From Archangium sp. (lineage in GTDB: Bacteria; Myxococcota; Myxococcia; Myxococcales; Myxococcaceae), in the NCBI GenBank assembly GCA_022843845.1, contig JALHMW010000027.1, positions 1 to 64,000 of the forward strand: a stretch of 64,000 nt of DNA, in the 5' to 3' direction. Below are positions 54,630 to 64,000 of this stretch, in pieces. Numbering within the stretch: position 1 is the stretch's first letter; every line of letters starts with the position of its first letter. The notes below the pieces were generated by a model. That model ran no database searches, was not told the DNA's origin, and saw only the letters and a list, made by a program, of their open reading frames with translations. Position numbers and translations under genes: made by a program.

Positions 54630-55064
54630 CTATTCGCGGAGCCGTTCTCGCAACTCCATCAGCAGCCGCCCAAGCATGTTGCGCCCCTTGCCATCGCTGC
54701 CGCAGCCCCAGAAGGAATCGGTGTCAGTCTCTTCGATGAGCTCTTCGTCGCCCGTCGACAGAAGAAGCGCTCTCAGCTTGTCGTGCTGGCGGAACTTGGC
54801 GTCGATCGCGCGTCGCATCACGTCGACCTTCACGGACTCCCAATCAGGTCGAAGTCGGAACCTGCGAGAGCGGCCAAGCTTCGCAGCGAGGCCGGGCGTG
54901 CGAGCCTTTCGGATCTCTTCAAACTGAGGTGTGCCCGGAAACTTGTTCGCCTGGAAATAGTGCTCGCTCGTCGGCCACGTTTGCCCGCCAAGCTTGAACG
55001 CGTACGCGGCGAAGTTGGAGAAGGCGCCGTAGTCGCCGGTCACCGAGTAGAAACGGATGGCCAT
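54630..55064 (-). CDS. Antisense cargo: NADAR-domain (YbiA-like) protein
   Basis: A 144-residue NADAR protein. It shows the hallmark N-terminal FYSVTGDYGAFSNFAAYAF, the central TSEHYFQANKF and the C-terminal DSFWGCGSDGKGRNMLGRLL. NADAR enzymes act on NAD-derived ADP-ribose compounds; some remove ADP-ribose from guanine and neutralise DarT-like toxins, and YbiA is an N-glycosidase in riboflavin side-product breakdown. In a prophage it could counter or be part of an ADP-ribosylation-based defence. All core residues of the family appear present. No toxin gene is directly adjacent. Confidence 0.85.
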   Translation of the reverse strand: MAIRFYSVTGDYGAFSNFAAYAFKLGGQTWPTSEHYFQANKFPGTPQFEEIRKARTPGLAAKLGRSRRFRLRPDWESVKVDVMRRAIDAKFRQHDKLRALLLSTGDEELIEETDTDSFWGCGSDGKGRNMLGRLLMELRERLRE

Positions 55065-55108
55065 GGTTTGAGTCGGGACGACTCTGAGAAGCAGTGCCTG
55101 ACGGCGGC

Positions 55109-55432
55109 TCAGTGCTGCGCTTCGAAAAGCAGGTGGAGTGCCGGCTCGCCTTCGACTCCGGCCAGCGCGAGCTTGCTGCGGGTGTCTCTCACCAGGCCGG
55201 CGTGTTGCTCGTCAGTCAAGGTGACCTGAACGTCGCGTCCCTCGACGCCCAGATCGCCAACCAGAATACCCACCACCACGTAGTGCACGTCGCCGTCGGT
55301 TGTCCGGCCAGACCACGTCCTGAGGCCTGCGCGCCGGGCGGGCACCCGCCATCGCTCCTCGAACGATTCCATCGTCGCTTGAGGAACCTCGGTCTTCACT
55401 CCGTAGATCGCGACGAATCTGTCTGAGCCCAC
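55109..55432 (-). CDS. Antisense cargo: small hypothetical protein
   Basis: A 107-residue protein from GTG 55432 (GAAGAGG upstream). It reads SDRFVAIYGVKTEVPQATME, then FEERWRVPARRAGLRTWSGR, and ends EPALHLLFEAQH. The pattern of short beta strands and a conserved Arg-rich loop suggests a compact domain, but no family is recognised. It is convergent with nothing and lies 44 bases from the NADAR gene on the same strand, so the two may be co-transcribed. Confidence 0.6.
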   Translation of the reverse strand: MGSDRFVAIYGVKTEVPQATMESFEERWRVPARRAGLRTWSGRTTDGDVHYVVVGILVGDLGVEGRDVQVTLTDEQHAGLVRDTRSKLALAGVEGEPALHLLFEAQH

Positions 55433-55487
55433 GAGCGCCTCTTCCGTTGAGTCCCCATCCTCGCACGCGGGGTGCCTTTGTCCTCGT

Positions 55488-56360
55488 GTGGCAACTCCCA
55501 CCCTCAGCGCGGTCTCTCCTTCATTCGGGCCGACGAGTGGCGGAGATCTGGTTCGGATCGAGGGTACCGACTTCGGCGCTCGACCGCAGGTCCTGCTCGG
55601 CGGTCGATTGGCCGACATCGTTTCCGTTCGACCCACGCTCATCGAACTCAGAACGCAGGCGCACGAGCCGGGCGTCGTTGACGTTGAGCTGACCAATCTC
55701 GACCCGGACGGGCAGCCGATTCCTGGGGAGCGTGCCGTACTGGCGCTCGCCTACCGGTTCGAGCGGCCCGCCATCGTGCGCGAGGCGGACCTCACTCGCG
55801 TCATCCGCCAGCTGCTTCGTGAGATGAAGCGACAGGTCGTCGCGAACGTCAGCACCTCGGTCTCGGTCGACTACGACGACACCGCCGACGGCCAGAGCGT
55901 CATCGCGATGGCGAAGCTGCCGTCGCTCGTGTTGACGGGCCCGACGCTCCGACAGAACCGCTTCTACTCAGCGAACGAGCCCCACTTCGACGTGGTGGGC
56001 ACGCCGACGGGCCTGCAGGCGGTCCGACGCAAGCCGCCGCTCACAGTCGATCTGGTGTTCGGCCTCACCGTCGCGTCCTCCCGCACGGCCGAGCTCTTCA
56101 ACCTGATGGGCTCGATCGCGACCTTCCTCAACCGAAACCGATGGCTCGAGCTGCCCCGCGACCCGAGCGTTCCAACCCTCGGGACCGTTCGCTGGGAGTT
56201 CGAGGCCGACGGCGACTTCCGGACCCAACTCGCGAGCCGTGACGACCTGCGCGTCTTCACCTGTGGCTTCGTCGTACGAGGCTTCGACGTCGACGAGGGC
56301 CTGCCCCTCGACCGCAACCCGCTGGTCGAGCGCCCCGAGCTCGAGACGGAGGGAATGTGA
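55488..56360 (+). CDS. IPT/TIG-domain phage tail-associated protein
   Basis: A 290-residue protein from GTG 55488. The first 90 residues are an IPT/TIG immunoglobulin-like domain (LSAVSPSFGPTSGGDLVRIE, GTDFGARPQVLLGG). The remainder resembles a tail-completion/connector protein (VREADLTRVIRQLLREMKRQ, RFYSANEPHFDVVG, TAELFNLMGSIATFLNRNRW). IPT domains in phage tails are usually accessory binding modules. It is coupled to the next small gene (GTGA overlap) and lies right before the sheath gene. Confidence 0.7.
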   Translation: MATPTLSAVSPSFGPTSGGDLVRIEGTDFGARPQVLLGGRLADIVSVRPTLIELRTQAHEPGVVDVELTNLDPDGQPIPGERAVLALAYRFERPAIVREADLTRVIRQLLREMKRQVVANVSTSVSVDYDDTADGQSVIAMAKLPSLVLTGPTLRQNRFYSANEPHFDVVGTPTGLQAVRRKPPLTVDLVFGLTVASSRTAELFNLMGSIATFLNRNRWLELPRDPSVPTLGTVRWEFEADGDFRTQLASRDDLRVFTCGFVVRGFDVDEGLPLDRNPLVERPELETEGM

Positions 56361-56592
56361 GCATCTCCCTCACCAACACCAGCCGGCGCTGTCTCGTCTT
56401 CGTGCTCGCCCATGACGTGTTCTGCGTCGCGAACGGTCGATGCCGGTGTGCACCCGGCGCTCGACTCGTTCCCACGTCCCTGACGCTCGCGACCGGTGTC
56501 ACCGTCGATGGGCTCGACGACGCGGTTCTCGCCCTGCCGGAGGTCATTCGAGCGATCCGAGACGGCGCGCTCGCTGCCAATCGAGGTGCTCC

Positions 56593-56596
<4 letters not shown>
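56357..56596 (+). CDS. Small phage protein preceding sheath
   Basis: A 79-residue ORF from GTG 56357, coupled to both neighbours by four-base overlaps (GTGA at the start, GTGA at the end). It has two halves: [20 protein letters not shown] and [20 protein letters not shown]. The function is unknown; it probably belongs to tail assembly. Confidence 0.6.
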
Positions 56597-58797
<2,201 letters not shown>

Positions 58798-58808
58798 AGG
58801 AGTCAGCC

Positions 58809-59270
<462 letters not shown>

Positions 59271-59283
59271 CGCGGCGTGCGCC

Positions 59284-59775
59284 TCAGTTCGTGAAGAAGG
59301 CCCTGCGGAGCGCGACCAGCGTTTCGTCAACGCCAACTCGGAGGTGACGCCGGTCGAGAACCAGACTCAGCGCCTCACGTGCGGGCGGACGCGAGACGTG
59401 ATTCTCACGTACGAGCGCTACCGCTGCCTCCATGAGGGCATCGCCAATGAGGCCCATCTCGCAGTAAGCGATCGCCAGGTCGATGTGCGTCTCGGCATCC
59501 GCCACTGCTCCATCCAGGCGTTGCGTCAAATCGACGAACACCTCCCTCAGATCGAGGACGCGGTCAGCAACAGGTTCGTCGACCTGAATGCGGAGGGGTG
59601 TGTGATTCGCGGGCTCCGCCTCAAGGGCCGGCCACAGGCCAGTGCGTCCAGGGCCGTTCGACACGAATCGTCCGATGGCTTTCAGGCAGTTCGTGCAGAA
59701 GGAACGGGTGCCGTCGCCAATCCATCGCTCATCGCACGAGTGCTGGCACAAGGAGCAGGCCGGTCGGTGGTCCAC
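59284..59775 (-). CDS. Antisense cargo: zinc-finger/TPR-like protein
   Basis: A 163-residue protein. An N-terminal ClpX-type zinc site ([10 protein letters not shown]...FCTNC, about 7-30) is followed by helical repeats ([20 protein letters not shown], resembling a TPR). No catalytic motif is seen. It ends 14 bases from the tube stop in opposite orientation. It forms, with the HigA-like gene, an accessory block between tube and tail assembly genes. Confidence 0.6.
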   Translation of the reverse strand: MDHRPACSLCQHSCDERWIGDGTRSFCTNCLKAIGRFVSNGPGRTGLWPALEAEPANHTPLRIQVDEPVADRVLDLREVFVDLTQRLDGAVADAETHIDLAIAYCEMGLIGDALMEAAVALVRENHVSRPPAREALSLVLDRRHLRVGVDETLVALRRAFFTN

Positions 59776-59802
59776 TGCTGGACTCCTTCAATGCAGTCAG
59801 TT

Positions 59803-60141
59803 TCAGGCCGTGGTCGCCTGACGCCGAGCGCCCGCGCGAGGGCTGGGTACGGCATCGACGAAGCCGATGGTCTTCTTCACGGACTGCGCGATCTGCTGCA
59901 GGGTGCGAAACGTCGGATTGGCCTGCCCACGTTCGATCCGGCTGATCTCGCTCTGCTGAACTCCGGAAGCCTTCGCGAGCTGCTGCTGGGTCCAGTTCCG
60001 CTCCTTCCGCAGACGAATGACCTGCGTCGCGAGGCGAAAGTGCTCGCCGTATGCCTCGAATGCAGCCGTCTCGCCCGCAGCGGCGCTCTCCTTCTCCACG
60101 TCCTTCATGAACTCGTCGAACTCGTTCTTGCGCTTCGCCAT
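59803..60141 (-). CDS. HigA-like Xre antitoxin
   Basis: A 112-residue protein with a helical N-terminus (KRKNEFDEFMKDVEKESAAA) and an Xre HTH (VIRLRKERNWTQQQLAKASG, then SEISRIERGQANPTFRTLQQ). It lies directly downstream of a HigB-like toxin gene, the toxin-first order typical of HigBA. I chose ATG 60141 because a longer start at 60180 would put the inverted repeat at 60164-60182 inside the gene. It probably binds the toxin and represses the operon. Confidence 0.8.
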   Translation of the reverse strand: MAKRKNEFDEFMKDVEKESAAAGETAAFEAYGEHFRLATQVIRLRKERNWTQQQLAKASGVQQSEISRIERGQANPTFRTLQQIAQSVKKTIGFVDAVPSPRAGARRQATTA

Positions 60142-60163
60142 GTGCCAACCTCGTCCTGAAGGG

Positions 60164-60182
60164 TTATGGGTAAAGCCCATAA
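60164..60182. promoter_or_regulatory. Inverted repeat upstream of the antitoxin start
   Basis: TTATGGG (60164-60170) and CCCATAA (60176-60182) form a perfect inverted repeat with a five-base spacer, in the 55-base gap between toxin stop and antitoxin start. It could be an operator bound by the HTH antitoxin, giving a second, antitoxin-only promoter. Confidence 0.5.
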
Positions 60183-60196
60183 TGTCAAGGTGACGG

Positions 60197-60679
60197 CTAA
60201 TCCTGCTGGAGTTTCCAGCGCTTCAGACGAGCCCTCGCTTCTTCGATCTCGGAGTTCTGGCGTTTCTTGCTGGGGTCCTCGCCTTTGTCGTAGCCGCCCA
60301 GCAGCAAGACGATGTGGTCGCCGTGCGCGTGACAGAAGACGCGGAGGAGGATCTCTTCAGGGGGCAGCTTCTTCCCGCCCTTCCCGGTACCCACCTCCCC
60401 GACCTTCTGACGCAGCCGGAACTCGAAGAGCCCCTGTCCGAGTTGCTTGCCGAACTGGGTCTCGCAAACGCCGATGCCAAGCTCCTGAAGCACCGCGTTC
60501 ATCGCCTGGCCCAGCACCTGCTTCTTCGTCAGGCTCAGGCTGCGCAGCCAATCGCGCACGAGGTGCTTGCCGTCATCGTCGACGAAGAACTCCAGCGTGA
60601 ACTTCGGCGAGCGCGGCACCGGTGGCTTCGGTTCGCTGCTCGCGTCTTTCGGCTTCTTCTCCGCTCGTGCGTTGGCCAC
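60197..60679 (-). CDS. HigB/RelE-like toxin (phage Gp49-like family)
   Basis: A 160-residue protein from GTG 60679. The core (FTLEFFVDDDGKHLVRDWLR, QAMNAVLQELGIGVCETQFG, GQGLFEFRLRQKVGEVGTGK, ILLRVFCHAHGDHIVLLLGG) follows the HigB/Gp49 family: an N-terminal strand, two helices and a beta sheet with a basic C-terminus (KKRQNSEIEEARARLKRW). RelE-superfamily members cut mRNA in the ribosomal A site. An N-terminal Lys/Pro-rich stretch (about 1-25) is extra. The antitoxin gene follows on the same strand. Confidence 0.8.
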   Translation of the reverse strand: MANARAEKKPKDASSEPKPPVPRSPKFTLEFFVDDDGKHLVRDWLRSLSLTKKQVLGQAMNAVLQELGIGVCETQFGKQLGQGLFEFRLRQKVGEVGTGKGGKKLPPEEILLRVFCHAHGDHIVLLLGGYDKGEDPSKKRQNSEIEEARARLKRWKLQQD

Positions 60680-60833
60680 GGAACTGAAGGGTATCTCGTA
60701 CGTCAGGGGACCAGCGAACTTCGTCTGTCCCTCGAGGGAGGGACCGGTTTGCGGGACCGACTCGCACACCGCCGACCAGTCCTCGTCGAAGGCCCGTCGC
60801 AGCACGCACCCGAAGGCGCTAGACCGCCCCGAG

Positions 60834-62030
60834 ATGAGACTCTTTCGGCTTGCTCTTCTCTGCCTGACCGTCGGCTGCAAAGCCGAACCGACCGAGAAAC
60901 GGCAGCTCGCTCCACTCGAACGCGTACAACCCATGAACCCATTTTCGACTGGCAAGCTCGTCGTCTACCCAGGGCAGGGCATCGTGCAGATCGAGGGGAC
61001 AGAGCAACGAGAGGGCAAGTCGTTCGTCCGGCTGAAGCACTCGACAATGACAATTCACGTACCCGTCGAGAGCCTTGCGAAGGCCGTGCGGCAGCCGATC
61101 GCAACGGCGCAGGCCGAGGTGTTGCTCGCCCGGCTGAGGAGCAGGGATGGCGAGCCCGACATGCGGCACTTCGCTCATCGCCACCGCGACGTCATGCGCG
61201 TGTTGGCGAAGGGAACCCTCGAGCAGCAGACAGAGGCGCTACATCGCCTCTATTCGTCGCCGTTCACGCCGACCTTCGGCGAGCGAAAGCTCATGACGAT
61301 GCTCGAGGACATCGTGCTTGGTGAACTGGTGCTCGCGACTTCGGCCCCCGCGACGCTCGACGCGCTGGAGCAGCAGCGGGATGCGCTCGCAAGCGCGCAG
61401 CGTGAGAGCCAGCCGGTGTTCTCGGCAACCAAAGAGCGGCCGCGGGATCCACCACTCGAGCCCAACCGCCCCAGGGATCCGTTCGGCCTCAGCCACGTCG
61501 AGTACCTGGGCACATTCAACGTGGGCTCGGAGATGATCGCCGCGGGCGATCCGGCAACGGTCGGCCACGAGGAACCAGGTGCTCCCGAACGCGCTTCTTA
61601 CATCGTGTTGGATGCGGTGAAGGGGAAGTGGCACGGCTACGTGCGGGCCGGCGACGACGGGATCGAGCTGCTCTTCGCCTTCGCCGATCCGTCGCTGACC
61701 AGGGGCGCGGTCAGCAAGCCCAGCCGCAGCCAGGTCGGGCGCCTCTGGGTCGACTCGGGCCAGATGTCGATTGTCGACGGGGCGATGCGGGCGGACGACC
61801 AGACCCGCGACGCGATGCTGTTCCCGCTCTTTCAAGAGACGCTCGTTCTTGATCGGGGGTGCATGAGCCGCTCGGGGTTCGGCGACGGAATCTACCCAGT
61901 CTTTGCAACCACAGAGGCCGGCAAGGTCTCCTGGCTCGGCGTCGACTTTCACGACGAGGAAGGCGGGGATGCGACCTCGACGCGCAAGTTCATGGAAGAG
62001 ATGGAGAAGAAGATCCGGCTGGGGCGCTGA
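60834..62030 (+). CDS. Cargo: lipoprotein with CarD-like domain
   Basis: A 398-residue lipoprotein: signal MRLFRLALLCLTVGC with lipobox LTVGC. Residues 39-105 resemble the CarD/CdnL/TRCF RNA-polymerase-interacting domain (KLVVYPGQGIVQIEGTEQRE, TMTIHVPVESLAKAVRQPI). A helical middle follows, then a C-terminal beta-rich domain (ASYIVLDAVKGKWHGYVRAG, VDSGQMSIVDGAMRADDQTR). CarD domains normally act in the cytoplasm, so a lipid-anchored version must have another role or be a structural look-alike. It starts after the TA pair on the opposite strand. Confidence 0.7.
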   Translation: MRLFRLALLCLTVGCKAEPTEKRQLAPLERVQPMNPFSTGKLVVYPGQGIVQIEGTEQREGKSFVRLKHSTMTIHVPVESLAKAVRQPIATAQAEVLLARLRSRDGEPDMRHFAHRHRDVMRVLAKGTLEQQTEALHRLYSSPFTPTFGERKLMTMLEDIVLGELVLATSAPATLDALEQQRDALASAQRESQPVFSATKERPRDPPLEPNRPRDPFGLSHVEYLGTFNVGSEMIAAGDPATVGHEEPGAPERASYIVLDAVKGKWHGYVRAGDDGIELLFAFADPSLTRGAVSKPSRSQVGRLWVDSGQMSIVDGAMRADDQTRDAMLFPLFQETLVLDRGCMSRSGFGDGIYPVFATTEAGKVSWLGVDFHDEEGGDATSTRKFMEEMEKKIRLGR

Positions 62031-62198
62031 CCATCGCGAACGCGCACCGCGGTTCAATGCAGCCGCGCGGTGGAGCTGAGTCGGGTCGCGGAGTTCATCG
62101 CGTCGAACTCGGAGCCAACTCCGAAACGGCTTTGGAGCCGCCCGCCCAGATGTCCCGAGGCTGCTGCCCCGGGCACTTTTCACTGAGCGGAGGCAGCC

Positions 62199-62966
62199 AT
62201 GGCGACGGTCATCCAGTGCCCTTCAGGGGTCGTGGGCCGAATCAGAGGCATGAAGGTGCGCGAGGAGCGCGTGCTCTCCGACCGCAAGCTCGCGAAGGCC
62301 GGCTCGCAGCTCGAGGAACTCCTGGGCGCCTGTTGGGAGACGACCGTCGAGCAAGGGCCTTACGACTTCGGCGACAAGCCCATCGACTGGAGCTCGGTGC
62401 TGCAGGGCGATCGGTTCTTCACGCTGCTCAACATCCGGGCGCTGACCTACGGGGCCGACTACGGCTTCGCGGTCTCGTGCCGAAACTGCCGGGCGCGCGT
62501 CGAATGGGAGGTCGACATCACGAAGCTTCCGGTTCGGCCGCTGTCACCTGAGAGCCGCGCCGCGTTCATGGCCGGGAACCGCTTCGAGACGACCCTCCCC
62601 GACGCGGGCAAGAGAGTCTGGTTCAAGCTCCTCACTGGCGACGATGAGCGGAAGTGGCCTGCGCTGCAGCGTGCTGCTCCCGACCGGTTGCTCTCCTCGG
62701 TGCTCGCCTACCGCGTGCTCGAGATCGAAGGCGTCGACCCGAAGGACAAGCGCGCCTTCCTCGAAGATCTCACGCTGCGCGACGCCGACTTCCTCGTCGA
62801 CGAGTTCGATCGCGTCGACTGCGGCGTCGACACCACCATCGAGGTCGAGTGCCCGGAGTGCCGCGAGGTCCAGGACGTCGACCTCCCTTTCGACAGCGCC
62901 TTCTTCCTGCCGGGGAAGGAGCGCACGGCGCGTCGGAAGGCCCGGAGCGCCTCTTCCCCGAAGTGA
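62199..62966 (+). CDS. Baseplate/tail assembly protein with zinc ribbon (T4 gp26/gp51-type, tentative)
   Basis: A 255-residue protein starting [20 protein letters not shown]. It has [20 protein letters not shown] and a split zinc site, [10 protein letters not shown] (about 92-95) with [14 protein letters not shown] (about 224-227), typical of proteins annotated as T4-like baseplate hub assembly in myoviruses. The position between tube and tape measure genes is where tail assembly chaperones usually lie. A 168-base gap upstream contains no gene. Assignment is moderate. Confidence 0.7.
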   Translation: MATVIQCPSGVVGRIRGMKVREERVLSDRKLAKAGSQLEELLGACWETTVEQGPYDFGDKPIDWSSVLQGDRFFTLLNIRALTYGADYGFAVSCRNCRARVEWEVDITKLPVRPLSPESRAAFMAGNRFETTLPDAGKRVWFKLLTGDDERKWPALQRAAPDRLLSSVLAYRVLEIEGVDPKDKRAFLEDLTLRDADFLVDEFDRVDCGVDTTIEVECPECREVQDVDLPFDSAFFLPGKERTARRKARSASSPK

Positions 62967-63154
62967 GCCTCGACGCCTGGCGCGAGGGGCTCTTCCACCT
63001 CTGCTGGCACCAGCACGGAGGCTCGGGGCTTCAGCTCTCGTTCGCCGACGCGCTCGAACTCCCCGTCAGCGACCGCGACTGGTTCCTCGAGCGCATCGGA
63101 GAGCAGCGCACGCGCGAGGCACGGGAACTCGAGAAGGCCGCCCGTCGGAGGTGA
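62963..63154 (+). CDS. Small tail assembly protein (second chaperone candidate)
   Basis: A 63-residue ORF from GTG 62963 overlapping the upstream stop by four bases. It reads [20 protein letters not shown], then [20 protein letters not shown], and ends in a Glu/Arg-rich helix. A small gene between tail assembly and tape measure genes is usual in myoviruses. A reading-frame fusion to the upstream product by slippage is possible but no slippery run is seen at the junction. Confidence 0.65.
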   Translation: MSLDAWREGLFHLCWHQHGGSGLQLSFADALELPVSDRDWFLERIGEQRTREARELEKAARRR

Positions 63155-63157
63155 CGC

Positions 63158-64000
63158 ATGTCGCTCAACAACCTCGGCCTCGGCTTCGTCTTCACCGCGC
63201 GCGACCTGGCCTCGGGCGCCATCCAGAACCTCGAGCGGAACTTCCTCAGCCTCGACCGCAAGGTCGGACTCGGCGCCGAGCGAATCCAGTCGAGCTTCCA
63301 GCAACTCGGCGTCGGGCTCGCGGTGTTCTCAGCCGGCGCGGGCGTGGTCGCCGGAGCCTTCTCGCTCGCCAACGCCGCCGGTCGCTTCGAGCAGAGCATC
63401 GCCGCGGTGGGCGCCATCTCCGGAGCATCGGCGCTCGAACTTCAGCACCTGCGTGACGCCGCCATCGCCGCGGGCATCGCGACGCAGTTCTCTCCGACCG
63501 AGGCGGTTCTCGGGCTCCGCGAGCTCGCGCAGGCGGGCTTCAACGCGGCGGAGTCGATGGCGCTGCTGACGCCGGTGCTCGACCTCGCAGGTGGCTCACT
63601 CGGAGAGCTCTCTCCGCAGCAAGCCGCCGGCCTCGCCGCCCAGGCGATGAAGGCCTTCGGGCTTTCGGTGGACGAGGCCTCCGTCTCGGTCGACCGGATG
63701 CTCCAGGCGGTCAACGTGTTCGCCCTCAACGCGAGCGAACTGCCCATGGCGCTCGGCGTGGCATCGCGCGGCGCGCAGGCGCTGCACCAGTCACTCTCCG
63801 AGACGCTCATCACCCTCGGCCTGGTGAAGAACGTCATCCCCGGCGTCGAGCGCGCCTCCACCGCGGCCGCCGTCGCCATGGAGCGAATGGCCGACCCCGA
63901 AGTGCAGAAGAAGCTGCGCGGCCTCGGCGTCAGCGTGGTCGACGCGCACGGGAGCTTCCGCGGGTTTCTCGACGTGGTGGGCGAGATGGGCCCGCGGCTC
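63158..64000 (+). CDS. Phage tail tape measure protein (5' part)
   Basis: The first 281 codons of a gene that runs off the window, from ATG 63158 (TCGGAGG upstream). It shows the TP901-type tape measure core: [60 protein letters not shown] and [20 protein letters not shown]. Tape measure proteins set tail length and form the inner tail channel. No stop is reached before base 64000. Confidence 0.9.
   Translation, partial: MSLNNLGLGFVFTARDLASGAIQNLERNFLSLDRKVGLGAERIQSSFQQLGVGLAVFSAGAGVVAGAFSLANAAGRFEQSIAAVGAISGASALELQHLRDAAIAAGIATQFSPTEAVLGLRELAQAGFNAAESMALLTPVLDLAGGSLGELSPQQAAGLAAQAMKAFGLSVDEASVSVDRMLQAVNVFALNASELPMALGVASRGAQALHQSLSETLITLGLVKNVIPGVERASTAAAVAMERMADPEVQKKLRGLGVSVVDAHGSFRGFLDVVGEMGPRL

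Overview
The window is G+C-rich (roughly two thirds by eye), densely coding, with many ATGA/GTGA start-stop overlaps and Arg/Ala/Glu-rich proteins. Together with the cargo genes (a CarD-like domain, a DUF4265 protein, ImmA/IrrE and Cys-rich lipoproteins), this suggests a member of the Myxococcota (former Deltaproteobacteria). No rRNA, tRNA or housekeeping gene was seen that could fix the taxon. Almost the whole window is accessory DNA: a defence island beside a large prophage of a contractile-tailed (myovirus-type) temperate phage, which itself carries two younger insertions.

Layout. (1) 90-9567, minus strand: a defence island transcribed mcrB > mcrC > large DEAD-type helicase with DUF1998 (DISARM/Druantia-like) > DrmD-like SNF2 protein that stops after its first helicase lobe. 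(2) 9623-12515, minus: an integration module of five overlapping genes built around a large serine recombinase with DUF2924 and HTH partners. (3) 12674-16098, plus: a four-gene operon (Xre regulator, ImmA/IrrE metallopeptidase and two unrecognised ~395-aa proteins) behind a good sigma70-like promoter. (4) 17141-23453, minus: phage replication genes: PrimPol-helicase with a PriL-like Cys cluster, XPB-like helicase, probable ssDNA-binding protein, sigma-like protein and a Com-like zinc finger. (5) 23640-30191, plus: recombination and processing genes: RecB-like nuclease, DnaQ exonuclease fused to a DUF7768-like domain, resolvase-like nuclease, a second sigma-like protein and the terminase small subunit.

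(6) 30716-35447: a RIT element (three overlapping tyrosine recombinase genes plus a fourth on the opposite strand, with 27-bp perfect inverted repeats). It sits precisely inside an older tyrosine recombinase gene, splitting it at the catalytic HxxRH codons; this separates the terminase small and large subunit genes by about 5.3 kb. (7) 35498 to the window end, plus: the late operon: terminase large subunit, portal, minor head protein, a Dam methylase/XkdF-like protease fusion, scaffold-like protein, major capsid, connector, tail completion proteins, sheath, tube, tail assembly proteins and the start of the tape measure gene, which runs off the edge.

The late operon is repeatedly interrupted by cargo genes, mostly on the opposite strand (zinc-ribbon protein, polytopic membrane protein, NADAR-domain protein, HigBA-like toxin-antitoxin pair and several unknowns) and by an IS630-type insertion next to a partial, frameshifted second copy of the connector gene. 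The most unusual items are the RIT insertion into another recombinase, the methylase-protease fusion, the exonuclease-DUF7768 fusion, the McrBC/DUF1998-helicase composite island, the Xre-ImmA operon with two unknown partners, and the string of antisense cargo genes.
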